NCBI GenBank assembly: GCA_900548905.1
Contig: URMK01000028.1
Coordinates: forward strand, 17,175 to 81,174
DNA length: 64,000 nucleotides
Direction of reading: 5' to 3'
Origin: an uncultured Lachnospiraceae bacterium
Lineage (GTDB): Bacteria; Bacillota; Clostridia; Lachnospirales; Lachnospiraceae
Made by a program: the position numbers and the translations under genes. Positions 8,006-16,371 of this stretch are shown here, one piece after another (the stretch's first letter is position 1; each line of letters begins with the position of its first letter). The notes beneath the pieces were generated by a model, which saw nothing but the letters and a program-made list of their open reading frames with translations, was not told where the DNA came from and did no database searches.

Positions 8006-9805
8006 CTACACCAAAGGATTCACCTCCCCTTCCATCAACGGCACATGGCTTTCCTCGTATTCCTCCACCGTCATTTTCCGTATTTTAATAGTGACCGTAA
8101 TCCCGCCGGAATCATTCTTTTCGATGTGAAGCCCGTAGTCCGGGCCATAAAACAGCTTCAACCGCTGGTTCAGGTTTTTTAACCCGAAATTTTCCCTGCT
8201 GTGCCGGATTGGCTGTTCTATTTTATCATTTAAATCGGAGACTTCTTCCTCCGTCATTCCGTAGCCGTTATCTTTTACCCGGATTCTGATATTTTCCTCA
8301 TCCAGAAAAGTTCCTTCAAAATCAATTTCGTTATCCCTGCGGCTGGCGTCGAAGCCGTGGACAAAATAGTTTTCTATCAGCAGCTGGAAGACATTCCGGA
8401 TAATACCGTATTTCAGAAGGGCGGAATCAATGTCGTAGCGGAATCGCACCAGATCCCCGTACCTTGCGATGAGCAGGGACAGGTATTTCTTGCTGAAGGC
8501 CAGCTCCTCCCGGAAGGTGACAAATGTTTTAGCACCTACAAAGCTTCGGAAAATGGAAGCCAGGTTGGCGATCAATTCCGAGGTTTCGGCGTCTCCGTTG
8601 CTGTAGCATTTGTTGCGCAGCATTTCCAGGGTATTATATAAAAAATGGGGATTGAAGGTAGCCTGCAGCTCCGCCATTTCTGCATCCTTTTGCTTCAATT
8701 CAAAATAATAGGCTTTTTTTATGCTTTCATTGAGCCGGGAACTCATGGTGTTGATGTCCTGGGCGATTTCCGGGAAACCGCTTTGCCTGAAATTAGTGGG
8801 AAGCTGGTATTCCAGGTTGTTGTCGGCAAGAATGTTCAACCCCTCTTTTATGACGGCCACTTCTTCCGATACCTGCCGCTGGATGCTGCGGCCAATAAAA
8901 ACGGAGAAACCAAAAAAGGCCATGAAGACGGCAAGAAGCAGCGGGGTGTCCTTGTGCATGGCCCGGAACATATCTGAGCGGTCAACGGTACATACAACAT
9001 AGGAGGAGGCATTGCCGGAGGGGATCGCCATGACGTATTTTTTCTGCCCGTTTACGGTGCGGATACCTTCTGTCTGTTCTTCCGGCCGGTACAGGGTGCT
9101 GATATCATAATTTCCTTCGGAGTGGTAAACTACCTGGCCGTCGGATATCACATAATATTCCATGGATTTTATATTGTCAGGAAACAGGTTGGCGGACTGG
9201 GCGAGGGTGCCCGTCTGATACCCGATAATGATGCTGCCGCTGCCGAAGCCGAAGGGAACTCCGCCGCAGATGGCAAAGGTTCCGTTATTGGCGGTATCGG
9301 AGGATAAGTGCTGCATACCGTAAATTTCCATCTGCCTGCTTTTATTGCGGATGTTCGGCATATAGGGAAAATCCTCCGATAGGGTTCGGATGGTGGAATC
9401 GTTGGTATGCTGGATATAATTTTCCTGTCTGGAAGCGGAGTATACGGCGATCCAGGAAATACGGTTGTCACGCAGGCTCATTTTCTTGAAAAGGCCGGAA
9501 AGCCGGTTCTTTTCCTGGGGTGTGAGTTCTTTTGCAGATACAAAATACCGTTGGATTAGTACCGCATCCTCCTCCAGCGTTTCGTAAACAGGCATATAGG
9601 CCTGCCAGAAATTATTGACGATATTGCCATATTCCTGGCTTGTGTAGATGCTGACCATATCCATGGAGGACAGGATGCGGTTTTTCTTGTCATGACAGGA
9701 AAAGTAAATGGCAAGGAAACTGAAAATCAGCAGCAGGACACAGAAGACTCCCGCGCTCATGGCAAAAAGGTTTCTTACATTTTCATTGGGCTGTTTCTTT
9801 GTCAT
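8006..9805 (-). CDS. yesM: YesM-type sensor histidine kinase
   Basis: 599-aa membrane sensor kinase. Helix 1 is at about residues 13-35, an extracytoplasmic sensor domain spans about 36-287, and helix 2 is at about 288-305. A HAMP-like linker follows, then the His_kinase motif ATFNPHFLYNTLEML with phospho-acceptor His387, and an ATPase domain with N-box (LLIENYFVHGFD) and G-boxes (KDNGYGM, NFGLKNLNQRL). It overlaps the response regulator gene by 4 nt. In Bacillota this family controls neighbouring oligosaccharide import and degradation genes, here the PL26/SBP/GH2/GH43 locus. The ligand is probably the transported sugar or binding protein (inference). Confidence 0.92.
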   Translation of the reverse strand: MTKKQPNENVRNLFAMSAGVFCVLLLIFSFLAIYFSCHDKKNRILSSMDMVSIYTSQEYGNIVNNFWQAYMPVYETLEEDAVLIQRYFVSAKELTPQEKNRLSGLFKKMSLRDNRISWIAVYSASRQENYIQHTNDSTIRTLSEDFPYMPNIRNKSRQMEIYGMQHLSSDTANNGTFAICGGVPFGFGSGSIIIGYQTGTLAQSANLFPDNIKSMEYYVISDGQVVYHSEGNYDISTLYRPEEQTEGIRTVNGQKKYVMAIPSGNASSYVVCTVDRSDMFRAMHKDTPLLLAVFMAFFGFSVFIGRSIQRQVSEEVAVIKEGLNILADNNLEYQLPTNFRQSGFPEIAQDINTMSSRLNESIKKAYYFELKQKDAEMAELQATFNPHFLYNTLEMLRNKCYSNGDAETSELIANLASIFRSFVGAKTFVTFREELAFSKKYLSLLIARYGDLVRFRYDIDSALLKYGIIRNVFQLLIENYFVHGFDASRRDNEIDFEGTFLDEENIRIRVKDNGYGMTEEEVSDLNDKIEQPIRHSRENFGLKNLNQRLKLFYGPDYGLHIEKNDSGGITVTIKIRKMTVEEYEESHVPLMEGEVNPLV

Positions 9806-11013
9806 TGATACTGCTCCCTGTATTTTGAAGGCGCCATGCCTGTGTACTTTTTAAAAGAGGTTATGAAATAGCTGGTGGAAGTGAAGCCTGTTCTTTCCGC
9901 TACCTGGTTGACTCTCTCCTGGGTTTTCACCAGCAGTTCAATGGCTTTTTCCAGGCGGTAGGCATTCAAGTAATTATTAAAAAACGTATTTGTTTCTTTC
10001 TTGAAAAGATAGCCCAGATAAGCCGTGGTAATCGTATGCTTTGCGCAGAACTCCTTAATGGATACCCCGTTTGCATATTCGTTGTGGATGTAATCGATGG
10101 ACTTCTGGATAATGGGACTGAGTGATTCATAGTCGATGGAGGCATCGATGCTTGACTGAACCAGGCTGCTGTCCGGAACGATCTGAAGGAAGGCAGAGGA
10201 GGAGCCGGAGGCAGAAAGCTGCTTCACGGCACTTTGGTAACTGAGAGGCAGGTTTTCGCTCTGATCGGCAACGCTTCCCACGGCGATCCGTATTTTTTCT
10301 GTGATATGCAGCTGCCGGGCAGTCTGTTCCAGCACGTCGGCAACCTCCTGCCTGTCAATGCTATGGCCTCCGGTAATCAGAACATAATAGCCCTGGTTGT
10401 CCCAGACATGGAGGCAGTCGTAGGAGGAAGAAAGGCTCCGGGCACATTGTTCGGTATAGGCAGAAAGGGAAACGGAACGGTCGATCTTGATCATACAGGA
10501 GGCACAGTAGGAAAACTGGTAAATGTTGATGTCGCCCAACAGATTGCTGCGTTCCCCAAGTTCATCCTCCCCGATGTTTCCGCCAAGCCAGCGGCGCAGG
10601 ATGTTTTCGCGGAACAGCGCTTCTTTGTTCCGGCGGTGAAGATACATATTTTCCACAGTATTTTCGATAGTATCTGTCAGTTCCCCAAGCTGGATAGGCT
10701 TGAGCAGGTAGTTGTCAACTCCCAGACGAAAAGCGGCTCTGGCATATTCAAATTCCCCGTAAGCCGTGAGAAGGATGCAGTGTGTATCCGGGCTCTTCTG
10801 TCTGACCGCTTCCAGCAGCTTTAGGCCGTCCATCCGGGGCATGCGGATATCCGTAATGAGAAGATCGATTCGGTTTTTATCGAAAAGAGCCAGGGCCTCT
10901 TTGCCGTCCGAAGCGGTAAAGATGTTCTGGATGCCCAGACTTTCCCACGGAATACTGGTTTTTAAAAAATTGGTTACGGACAGTTCGTCGTCACACAGAA
11001 GTACCTGATACAT
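9802..11013 (-). CDS. yesN: YesN-type response regulator (REC + AraC HTH)
   Basis: 403 aa. The N-terminal receiver domain has acidic pair Asp8/Asp9, phospho-acceptor Asp55 (LLITDIRMPRMDG) and Lys in YLLKPIQL. A middle region of unknown fold follows, then an AraC-type double helix-turn-helix at the C-terminus (KEFCAKHTITTAYLGYLF and FTSTSYFITSFKKYTGMAP). The stop overlaps the kinase start, so the pair is translationally coupled. It is divergent from the PL26 gene, and the three T-tract promoters at 11154, 14158 and 18831 are its most likely targets (inference). Confidence 0.93.
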   Translation of the reverse strand: MYQVLLCDDELSVTNFLKTSIPWESLGIQNIFTASDGKEALALFDKNRIDLLITDIRMPRMDGLKLLEAVRQKSPDTHCILLTAYGEFEYARAAFRLGVDNYLLKPIQLGELTDTIENTVENMYLHRRNKEALFRENILRRWLGGNIGEDELGERSNLLGDINIYQFSYCASCMIKIDRSVSLSAYTEQCARSLSSSYDCLHVWDNQGYYVLITGGHSIDRQEVADVLEQTARQLHITEKIRIAVGSVADQSENLPLSYQSAVKQLSASGSSSAFLQIVPDSSLVQSSIDASIDYESLSPIIQKSIDYIHNEYANGVSIKEFCAKHTITTAYLGYLFKKETNTFFNNYLNAYRLEKAIELLVKTQERVNQVAERTGFTSTSYFITSFKKYTGMAPSKYREQYQ

Positions 11014-11153
11014 AGTTCCTCCTTTTATATGCCGGTGTAAATGCCTGCTTACCGGATAACAACAGATTGCTTATTATCTTAATATTATAAGATAGAAGTC
11101 TTTCCGTAAAGGCGGCATTGTAAGAAAAGCGTAATTATTTGAATTATTCGAAG

Positions 11154-11191
11154 TTTTTTTTATATACACTGCGATACTGCGGGGCTACGAT
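11154..11191 (+). promoter_or_regulatory. T-tract/ATATAC/TANGAT promoter of the PL26 gene
   Basis: Eight T (11154-11161), ATATAC (11162-11167), 18 nt, then TACGAT (11186-11191). The same arrangement with the same spacing occurs at 14158 and 18831, preceded in two of the three by CGAA. There is no TTGACA box, as expected for a promoter needing an AraC-type activator. Confidence 0.65.
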
Positions 11192-11256
11192 GAACAAAAA
11201 TGTTACCGGATCGGCCCCCGGGTACGGACAGTAACACAAAAACAGCAGGAAAGGTA

Positions 11257-11418
11257 AGTACTCCATCCAGTCAGAAACGCAACTGACAGTACTGAATATT
11301 TTGTCAGTCTGCAAGACGGAGGAAGGAGGCGATACGGTGGCATCGTTGACTGACGACAACGCGGCAGATGGCAAAATAGGCAGTACTGTCAGTTGCGTTT
11401 CTGGCCGGATGGAGTACT
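11257..11418 (+). repeat. 162-bp fold-back element (MITE-like) in the PL26 leader
   Basis: Arms 11257-11294 and 11381-11418 are inverted repeats matching at 36 of 38 positions. Inner arms (11297-11312 and 11364-11378) extend the fold imperfectly, leaving a loop of about 51 nt. The right arm contains GGAG (11411-11414), the likely ribosome site of the GTG start at 11421, so a folded RNA would hide it. AGGT occurs next to both ends (11252-11255 and 11419-11422), a possible target duplication. Confidence 0.75.
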
Positions 11419-11420
11419 AG

Positions 11421-14072
11421 GTGGAGGAAATGATATTACGTAACTTGCAGGGAAGGGCGCAGGAGGGATTTACAACCTTCGGAAGTGTTTATCAGGCGGG
11501 GGAGGTACCGGCGGAAACAAAATTTTGCCTGTTAAATGAGATGGGAGAATCGGTTCCGGTACAGAGCAGGATTACAGCGTACTGGGCGGATGGGAGTGTG
11601 AAATGGGCGGCCCATACGGCAGACGCAGGAAAGCTGGGCAGCCGGATTACTATTCTGCCTTCCATAGAAAAAAAAGAAGCCGGCGGGGAAGACAGCCGGG
11701 AATTGGCAGGGGAAGGGATCTGTATCCAAAAAGGGGAGGATGGCTGTGTAATCGACACAGGAAAGCTTTCCCTTGTAATACCTGTCCGTGAGAAACTTCC
11801 GGCGGATTATCTGGCCAGGGCAGTGAAAGGGGCGGAAGGCGGAAACAGCAGCCTGGTATATCCGGTGCTGAAGCTGGAAGAAAGGGAGGAAAAAGAGGAA
11901 AGTTCCTGTTCCAGGGTTGAATCGTACAGGGGAGTGGTTTTGGAGGCCGAATTTGAGGAAGAAGGGCCGCTACAGTGTGTGGTGCGTTTCCGGGGGATTC
12001 ACCGACGGATCGGCGGGGAACGGGAGGCAATGCCATTTTCCATCCGGATGTATCTGTGGGCGGGGAGTGCCCAAATACGGTTTGTGCATACTTTTTTTTA
12101 TGACGGGGACGAACAGCGGGATTACCTGAAAGGGATGGGGATCTGCTTCGAAACGGTTCTGGACGGGGAACCTTATATGCGCCATGTGAAGTTTGGGACA
12201 GACCGGAACCCGTTCCATGAAGCTGCCGTTTTGCTGGGCAGTAATGTTCCCAGGCTGCCTCTGCGGGATTTGGAAGAGCAGATGGAAGGGGAGATAAAGG
12301 AATATAAAGAGGGCAGTGACGAATATGAGGCCGTACAGAACCTCCCGATCTGGGACCGCTACAGCCTGGTCCAGGACAGTGATTCTCATTTTGTAATCCA
12401 CAAGCAGACGCGGAAGGAATGCTGCCGGCTGGCCTGTCTGCATGGTATCCATGCGCCGGGAACCATGGCGGCTTCCGGCAGGATGGGCGGTATGCTCTTT
12501 GGAATACGGGATTTCTGGCAGAAGTATCCCTCCGGTTTGGAGACGGACGGAGTAAACGGGGCACTTACCAAATGTACGGCATGGTTTTATTCGCCGGAAG
12601 CACTTGCCTATGATTTCCGCCATTATGATACGAGGAGCTATCCCAACACCTCTTACGAAGGCTATGAAGATGTGGGAGCAAGTGCTTATGGCATCGGGGT
12701 GACCAGCGAATGCCTGGTGGGATTTACTGCAGGAGTGCCTTCCGACGGACAGATGGGCCGCTTTGCAGGGCAGGTGCAAAAGCCCGCCGTTTATACAGGG
12801 GAGCCTGCGTATTACCATGAAAAAAGAGCGTTTGGCTATTGGAGCCTGCCGTCGGATTCCACGGAGGTAATGCGCCGGCTGGAAGAGGAAATGGAAAAAG
12901 CCGTGCACTTTTATAAGCTGGAGGCGGAGGCCAGAAACTGGTACGGTCTGTTCGATTATGGGGATGTGATGCATCAGTACGATCCTGTGCGGCACTGCTG
13001 GAGATATGATATGGGAGGCTTCGCATGGCAGAATACGGAGCTTGTGCCCACCTACTGGCTTTGGTTATTTTTTATCCGGACGGGAAATGAAGAGGCTTTT
13101 ATCCTCGCGGAGGCTATGACACGCCATTGCTCCGAGGTGGATATGTATCACTTCGGGCCGCTGCGGGGGATCGGCACCAGACATAATGTACGTCATTGGG
13201 GCTGCTCCTGTAAAGAAGCGCGGATCGGGATGGCCGGCCATCAGCGTTTTTATTACTATCTGACCGGGGACTACCGGCTTGGGGATGTGATGGAAGACAG
13301 CAGGGATGCGGATCAGTCTATGAAGAATCTGAGCCATTTCCCCCAGGGGATATCGGAGGAGGTAAATCACGATCCGGTCACCTGTGTGCGCAGCGGCCCG
13401 GACTGGACGTCTTTTGTCAGCAACTGGATGGCCTGGTATGAGCGTACCCTGGACGAACGCTATCTGCACAAAATCCTCACAGGCATAGACGACATTGCCC
13501 AAATGCCCTTCGGGCTGGCTTCCGGCCCGGAATATCTATATCATGAAAAAAACGGGCATCTGGAGTATACGGGGGAGCATGAGGAGTCGATCAACATGCA
13601 TCTGCAGGTATGTCAGGGAGGAACACAAATCTGGCTGGAGCTTTCCCTTGTGCTGGAACAGGTACCGGGCTATGGCGATAAATTCCGTAAGCTGCTGGCT
13701 GATTACGGAGAATTTTATATGCTTGCGCCGGAAGAAAAAAAGGCTGCCACCCGGGGCCTGATTGAAAACCGGCCGTTTTCCCAACCCTATTTTGCAGGGG
13801 CCTTGTGCGCATTTGCGGCAAAATGCAGAGGAAAGGAAACGCTTGCGCGGGATGTGGCGGCATGTCTGCTGCAGGCACTGTTCGGCAAGTGCGGTTTATC
13901 CGGTTTTGAACCGCAGTCTTATACGGTGGATGCGGCCGGGAAGGTGCGTTGGGAAATCCCCTGGATCAGTACCAACCATGCTTCCCAGTGGTCTTTGAAT
14001 ACCCTGGTGGCATTGGATTTTATCAGGGAGTATTTCCCGGAAACAACGGAAGAACTTCAAAAATTGCTGTAA
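11421..14072 (+). CDS. PL26-like exo-rhamnogalacturonan lyase (YetA/PcRGLX family)
   Basis: 883-aa protein without a signal peptide. The N-terminal region (LRNLQGRAQEGFTTFGSVYQ, ITAYWADGSVKWAAH) and length match the YetA/PcRGLX family, whose characterised member removes disaccharides from rhamnogalacturonan I by beta-elimination. The central part is rich in Trp, His and Tyr (RHWGCSCKEARIGMAGHQRF, HDPVTCVRSGPDW) as expected for an alpha/alpha-barrel lyase. Start: GTG at 11421 with GGAG 6 nt upstream. The ATG at 11430 is the alternative and was probably the original start if the fold-back element at 11257-11418 is an insertion. It likely acts inside the cell on imported pectin fragments. Family assigned from memory of sequence patterns. 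Confidence 0.75.
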   Translation: MEEMILRNLQGRAQEGFTTFGSVYQAGEVPAETKFCLLNEMGESVPVQSRITAYWADGSVKWAAHTADAGKLGSRITILPSIEKKEAGGEDSRELAGEGICIQKGEDGCVIDTGKLSLVIPVREKLPADYLARAVKGAEGGNSSLVYPVLKLEEREEKEESSCSRVESYRGVVLEAEFEEEGPLQCVVRFRGIHRRIGGEREAMPFSIRMYLWAGSAQIRFVHTFFYDGDEQRDYLKGMGICFETVLDGEPYMRHVKFGTDRNPFHEAAVLLGSNVPRLPLRDLEEQMEGEIKEYKEGSDEYEAVQNLPIWDRYSLVQDSDSHFVIHKQTRKECCRLACLHGIHAPGTMAASGRMGGMLFGIRDFWQKYPSGLETDGVNGALTKCTAWFYSPEALAYDFRHYDTRSYPNTSYEGYEDVGASAYGIGVTSECLVGFTAGVPSDGQMGRFAGQVQKPAVYTGEPAYYHEKRAFGYWSLPSDSTEVMRRLEEEMEKAVHFYKLEAEARNWYGLFDYGDVMHQYDPVRHCWRYDMGGFAWQNTELVPTYWLWLFFIRTGNEEAFILAEAMTRHCSEVDMYHFGPLRGIGTRHNVRHWGCSCKEARIGMAGHQRFYYYLTGDYRLGDVMEDSRDADQSMKNLSHFPQGISEEVNHDPVTCVRSGPDWTSFVSNWMAWYERTLDERYLHKILTGIDDIAQMPFGLASGPEYLYHEKNGHLEYTGEHEESINMHLQVCQGGTQIWLELSLVLEQVPGYGDKFRKLLADYGEFYMLAPEEKKAATRGLIENRPFSQPYFAGALCAFAAKCRGKETLARDVAACLLQALFGKCGLSGFEPQSYTVDAAGKVRWEIPWISTNHASQWSLNTLVALDFIREYFPETTEELQKLL

Positions 14073-14157
14073 AAAACGGTACAGTACAAATGAGATAATT
14101 GTGCATGCACTGCACATTTACGAAATAAGTAACCTGATTTTTCAAAACTTTCCGAAA

Positions 14158-14195
14158 TTTTTTTTATATACAGGATCGTTGAAAATAATTATGAT
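14158..14195 (+). promoter_or_regulatory. T-tract/ATATAC/TANGAT promoter of the binding-protein gene
   Basis: CGAAA, eight T (14158-14165), ATATAC (14166-14171), 18 nt, TATGAT (14190-14195). Start codon 170 nt downstream. The leader carries palindromes (GTCACGTGAC at 14219-14228) and a small hairpin GTGCG/CGCAC (14336-14351) directly before the ribosome site. Confidence 0.65.
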
Positions 14196-14365
14196 GGTAG
14201 TAAGAAATTCGAATGGATGTCACGTGACGAAACAATGGATGCCGCGCTCCGCGGGCCGTCTGTTGCTGAACAAAAAGGGATGCCCTGCCTTACAGGCGTC
14301 CGCAGGCAGGAAAATGTATGCAACCAAAGTAGAATGTGCGCCATAACGCACGGAGGGGATCAAGT

Positions 14366-16192
14366 ATGAAAAATAAGTATTGGAAACGTATAGCGGCACT
14401 TGCGATGGCCGGAACCCTGGTGGTGGGAACACTTGCGGGGTGCGGAAGCAGTAAAGCCTCTTCCGCCGAAACCGGAACCGGTCAGACATCCGGTGATACA
14501 GCCGGGGAGGAGACACAGGCGGCAGGAACACAAGCCGCACAAAACAGCGGATCCGGGTTTGACCTTGCCGCATTTGAAAGCGAACACAGCGGCGAGCCGG
14601 TTACCATTTCCATGTATCCTTTTAATGCCAGCCTGACAAGCGGCACGGTATCCGGATACCTGGGAGACTTCTTTAAGACAAAAGGACTTGCTATTGACGT
14701 ATGGGCTTATTCGGATGAAAAGACAAACGCCATCCTGGCCAGCGGGGATCTGCCGGATATTATGTACGTGAATGCGGAAAACCTGGGAATTATGATTGAT
14801 GCGGACATGGTGCTTAAGCTGGATGATTATCTGTACGATCTGCCTCATGTGCAGTCTGCCATTGAGAACAACGGACTGGAGCCTGCACTGGAGTTTATCC
14901 GCAATTACAGAAGCAACGGTACGGGCAGCCTGTACGGTGTTCCTACCAATGTGGGCGGTACGGACATCACGGATAATGCGGATCGGAATGTTGTGAAATT
15001 AAACTGGAGCATCTATGAGGAGATCGGAACACCTGAAATCAATAATTATGACGATTTGATTGCAGTCGCCAAGCAGATGATGGAAGCGCATCCTACGGAT
15101 GACAGCGGCAATAAAATATACGGAACCATCCTGAATTCCGGATCCGATACCGAATACTGGGGGAATATCATCACCTGGATGAGATGGCACGGTTATACTG
15201 AAAATCAGCTTCCCTACCTGCTTGAAACCGATATGATCGGCGGAAAATACGCGTCCATTCTGGATGACAACAGTATGTATTACCAGGGATTGAAGTTCTA
15301 TTTTGACTGTATGCAGGAAGGAATTCTGGATCCTGACAGCATCAATACGGATCGCAGCACGGCAGGAAAGAAAACAAAAATGTTCGGCGCCGGCACCCAG
15401 CCCGGATGGCGTAATGAATATTTTGAATACTGGATTCCCGGTACAAAATATTATATCAATCCCGATACCCTTTACGGGGATGCCATTTTCGGGAATGCCG
15501 ATCAGTATATTGTCGTGAATGCCAACACGAAAAACCTGGATGCATGTCTGGCTTTTCTCGATATGATGGCGGATCCGGATGCCCAGTTGTTGGGAAATGC
15601 AGGCCCGGAAGGGGATATGTATGAAATCAAGGATAACGTTTTGACGCTTACCGACAAGGCAAAGGAATATTACCAGTCCAGTAACGGTGATCATTATTTC
15701 TATGATAACGGAGAACAGGCGTATCTGTGGAATACGGCGTGGATTCTTGCACAGTCAGCTGTTATGACCTACAAAGGGCCTGATGGGGAGGATCTGAGCA
15801 ATGTCCATACCTCATGGCCGGAAGAGAGGGCGATCACCAGTGACAGCGATGCTTACCGGATTTGGAAAGAAACCACAGGCTATGACAGCTGGCAGGATTT
15901 AGTGGATACCAACAAGTGCGCGGTATACAGCAGTGACCTGGATTTTATCAACAGCTTTTTAAGCACACCCGATGATTCCATGAAGCTGACGATGAGCACC
16001 ATCAATGACAAAGTGGTGGATGCCAGCTGGAAGATGATCTATGCGGAAAATGAAGACAGCTTTAACAGTATCTGGCAGCAGATGGTGACAGACTGCAAGG
16101 ATCTGGGTTCTGATGATATGACCCAGTGGCGTCTGGATGATATCGAAAAAGCAAAACAGGAAAGAGATGCGGTTCTTAACGCTTCCGAGTAA
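14366..16192 (+). CDS. Extracellular solute-binding lipoprotein (CUT1, LplA-like)
   Basis: 608-aa sugar-binding lipoprotein. The start is the ATG at 14366 with GGAGGGG upstream, giving a basic n-region, hydrophobic core and lipobox LAGC with Cys26. A Ser/Thr/Gly/Gln-rich linker follows, then a type-1 binding-protein fold (GDLPDIMYVN at about residues 128-137). Length near 600 aa is usual for LplA-type proteins paired with LplB/YtcP permeases, which here are 2.8 kb downstream. It would capture an oligosaccharide, probably pectin-derived given the PL26 neighbour, and may also feed signals to YesM. Confidence 0.9.
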   Translation: MKNKYWKRIAALAMAGTLVVGTLAGCGSSKASSAETGTGQTSGDTAGEETQAAGTQAAQNSGSGFDLAAFESEHSGEPVTISMYPFNASLTSGTVSGYLGDFFKTKGLAIDVWAYSDEKTNAILASGDLPDIMYVNAENLGIMIDADMVLKLDDYLYDLPHVQSAIENNGLEPALEFIRNYRSNGTGSLYGVPTNVGGTDITDNADRNVVKLNWSIYEEIGTPEINNYDDLIAVAKQMMEAHPTDDSGNKIYGTILNSGSDTEYWGNIITWMRWHGYTENQLPYLLETDMIGGKYASILDDNSMYYQGLKFYFDCMQEGILDPDSINTDRSTAGKKTKMFGAGTQPGWRNEYFEYWIPGTKYYINPDTLYGDAIFGNADQYIVVNANTKNLDACLAFLDMMADPDAQLLGNAGPEGDMYEIKDNVLTLTDKAKEYYQSSNGDHYFYDNGEQAYLWNTAWILAQSAVMTYKGPDGEDLSNVHTSWPEERAITSDSDAYRIWKETTGYDSWQDLVDTNKCAVYSSDLDFINSFLSTPDDSMKLTMSTINDKVVDASWKMIYAENEDSFNSIWQQMVTDCKDLGSDDMTQWRLDDIEKAKQERDAVLNASE

Positions 16193-16273
16193 GACTGTTT
16201 CAGACTGCCGGTATCATAAATAAACGCGTATGTTTGTGGAATAAGGAAATTTTTAAGAAATACTGGAAATGGG

Positions 16274-16325
16274 AAGCCGTGTCCGTTGAAAAATTGAAAG
16301 GTTTTTCACGGGGCGCGGCTTTTCT
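16274..16325 (+). terminator. Terminator after the binding-protein gene
   Basis: Long hairpin: AAGCCGTGTCC (from 16274) pairs with GGGGCGCGGCTT (to about 16322) with two G-U pairs, extended inwards by GTTGAAAAA/TTTTTCAC, then TTTT. It probably gives high binding-protein mRNA with less read-through into the GH2 gene. Confidence 0.65.
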
Positions 16326-16371
16326 GCGGAAAAAGAAACAGGAAAGGAAACAGTAAAAGCAGGAGGATGCA

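Noticed and set aside
11650..12995. Long minus-strand frames inside the PL26 gene
   Set aside because: High-GC antisense shadow frames without ribosome sites or recognisable motifs.
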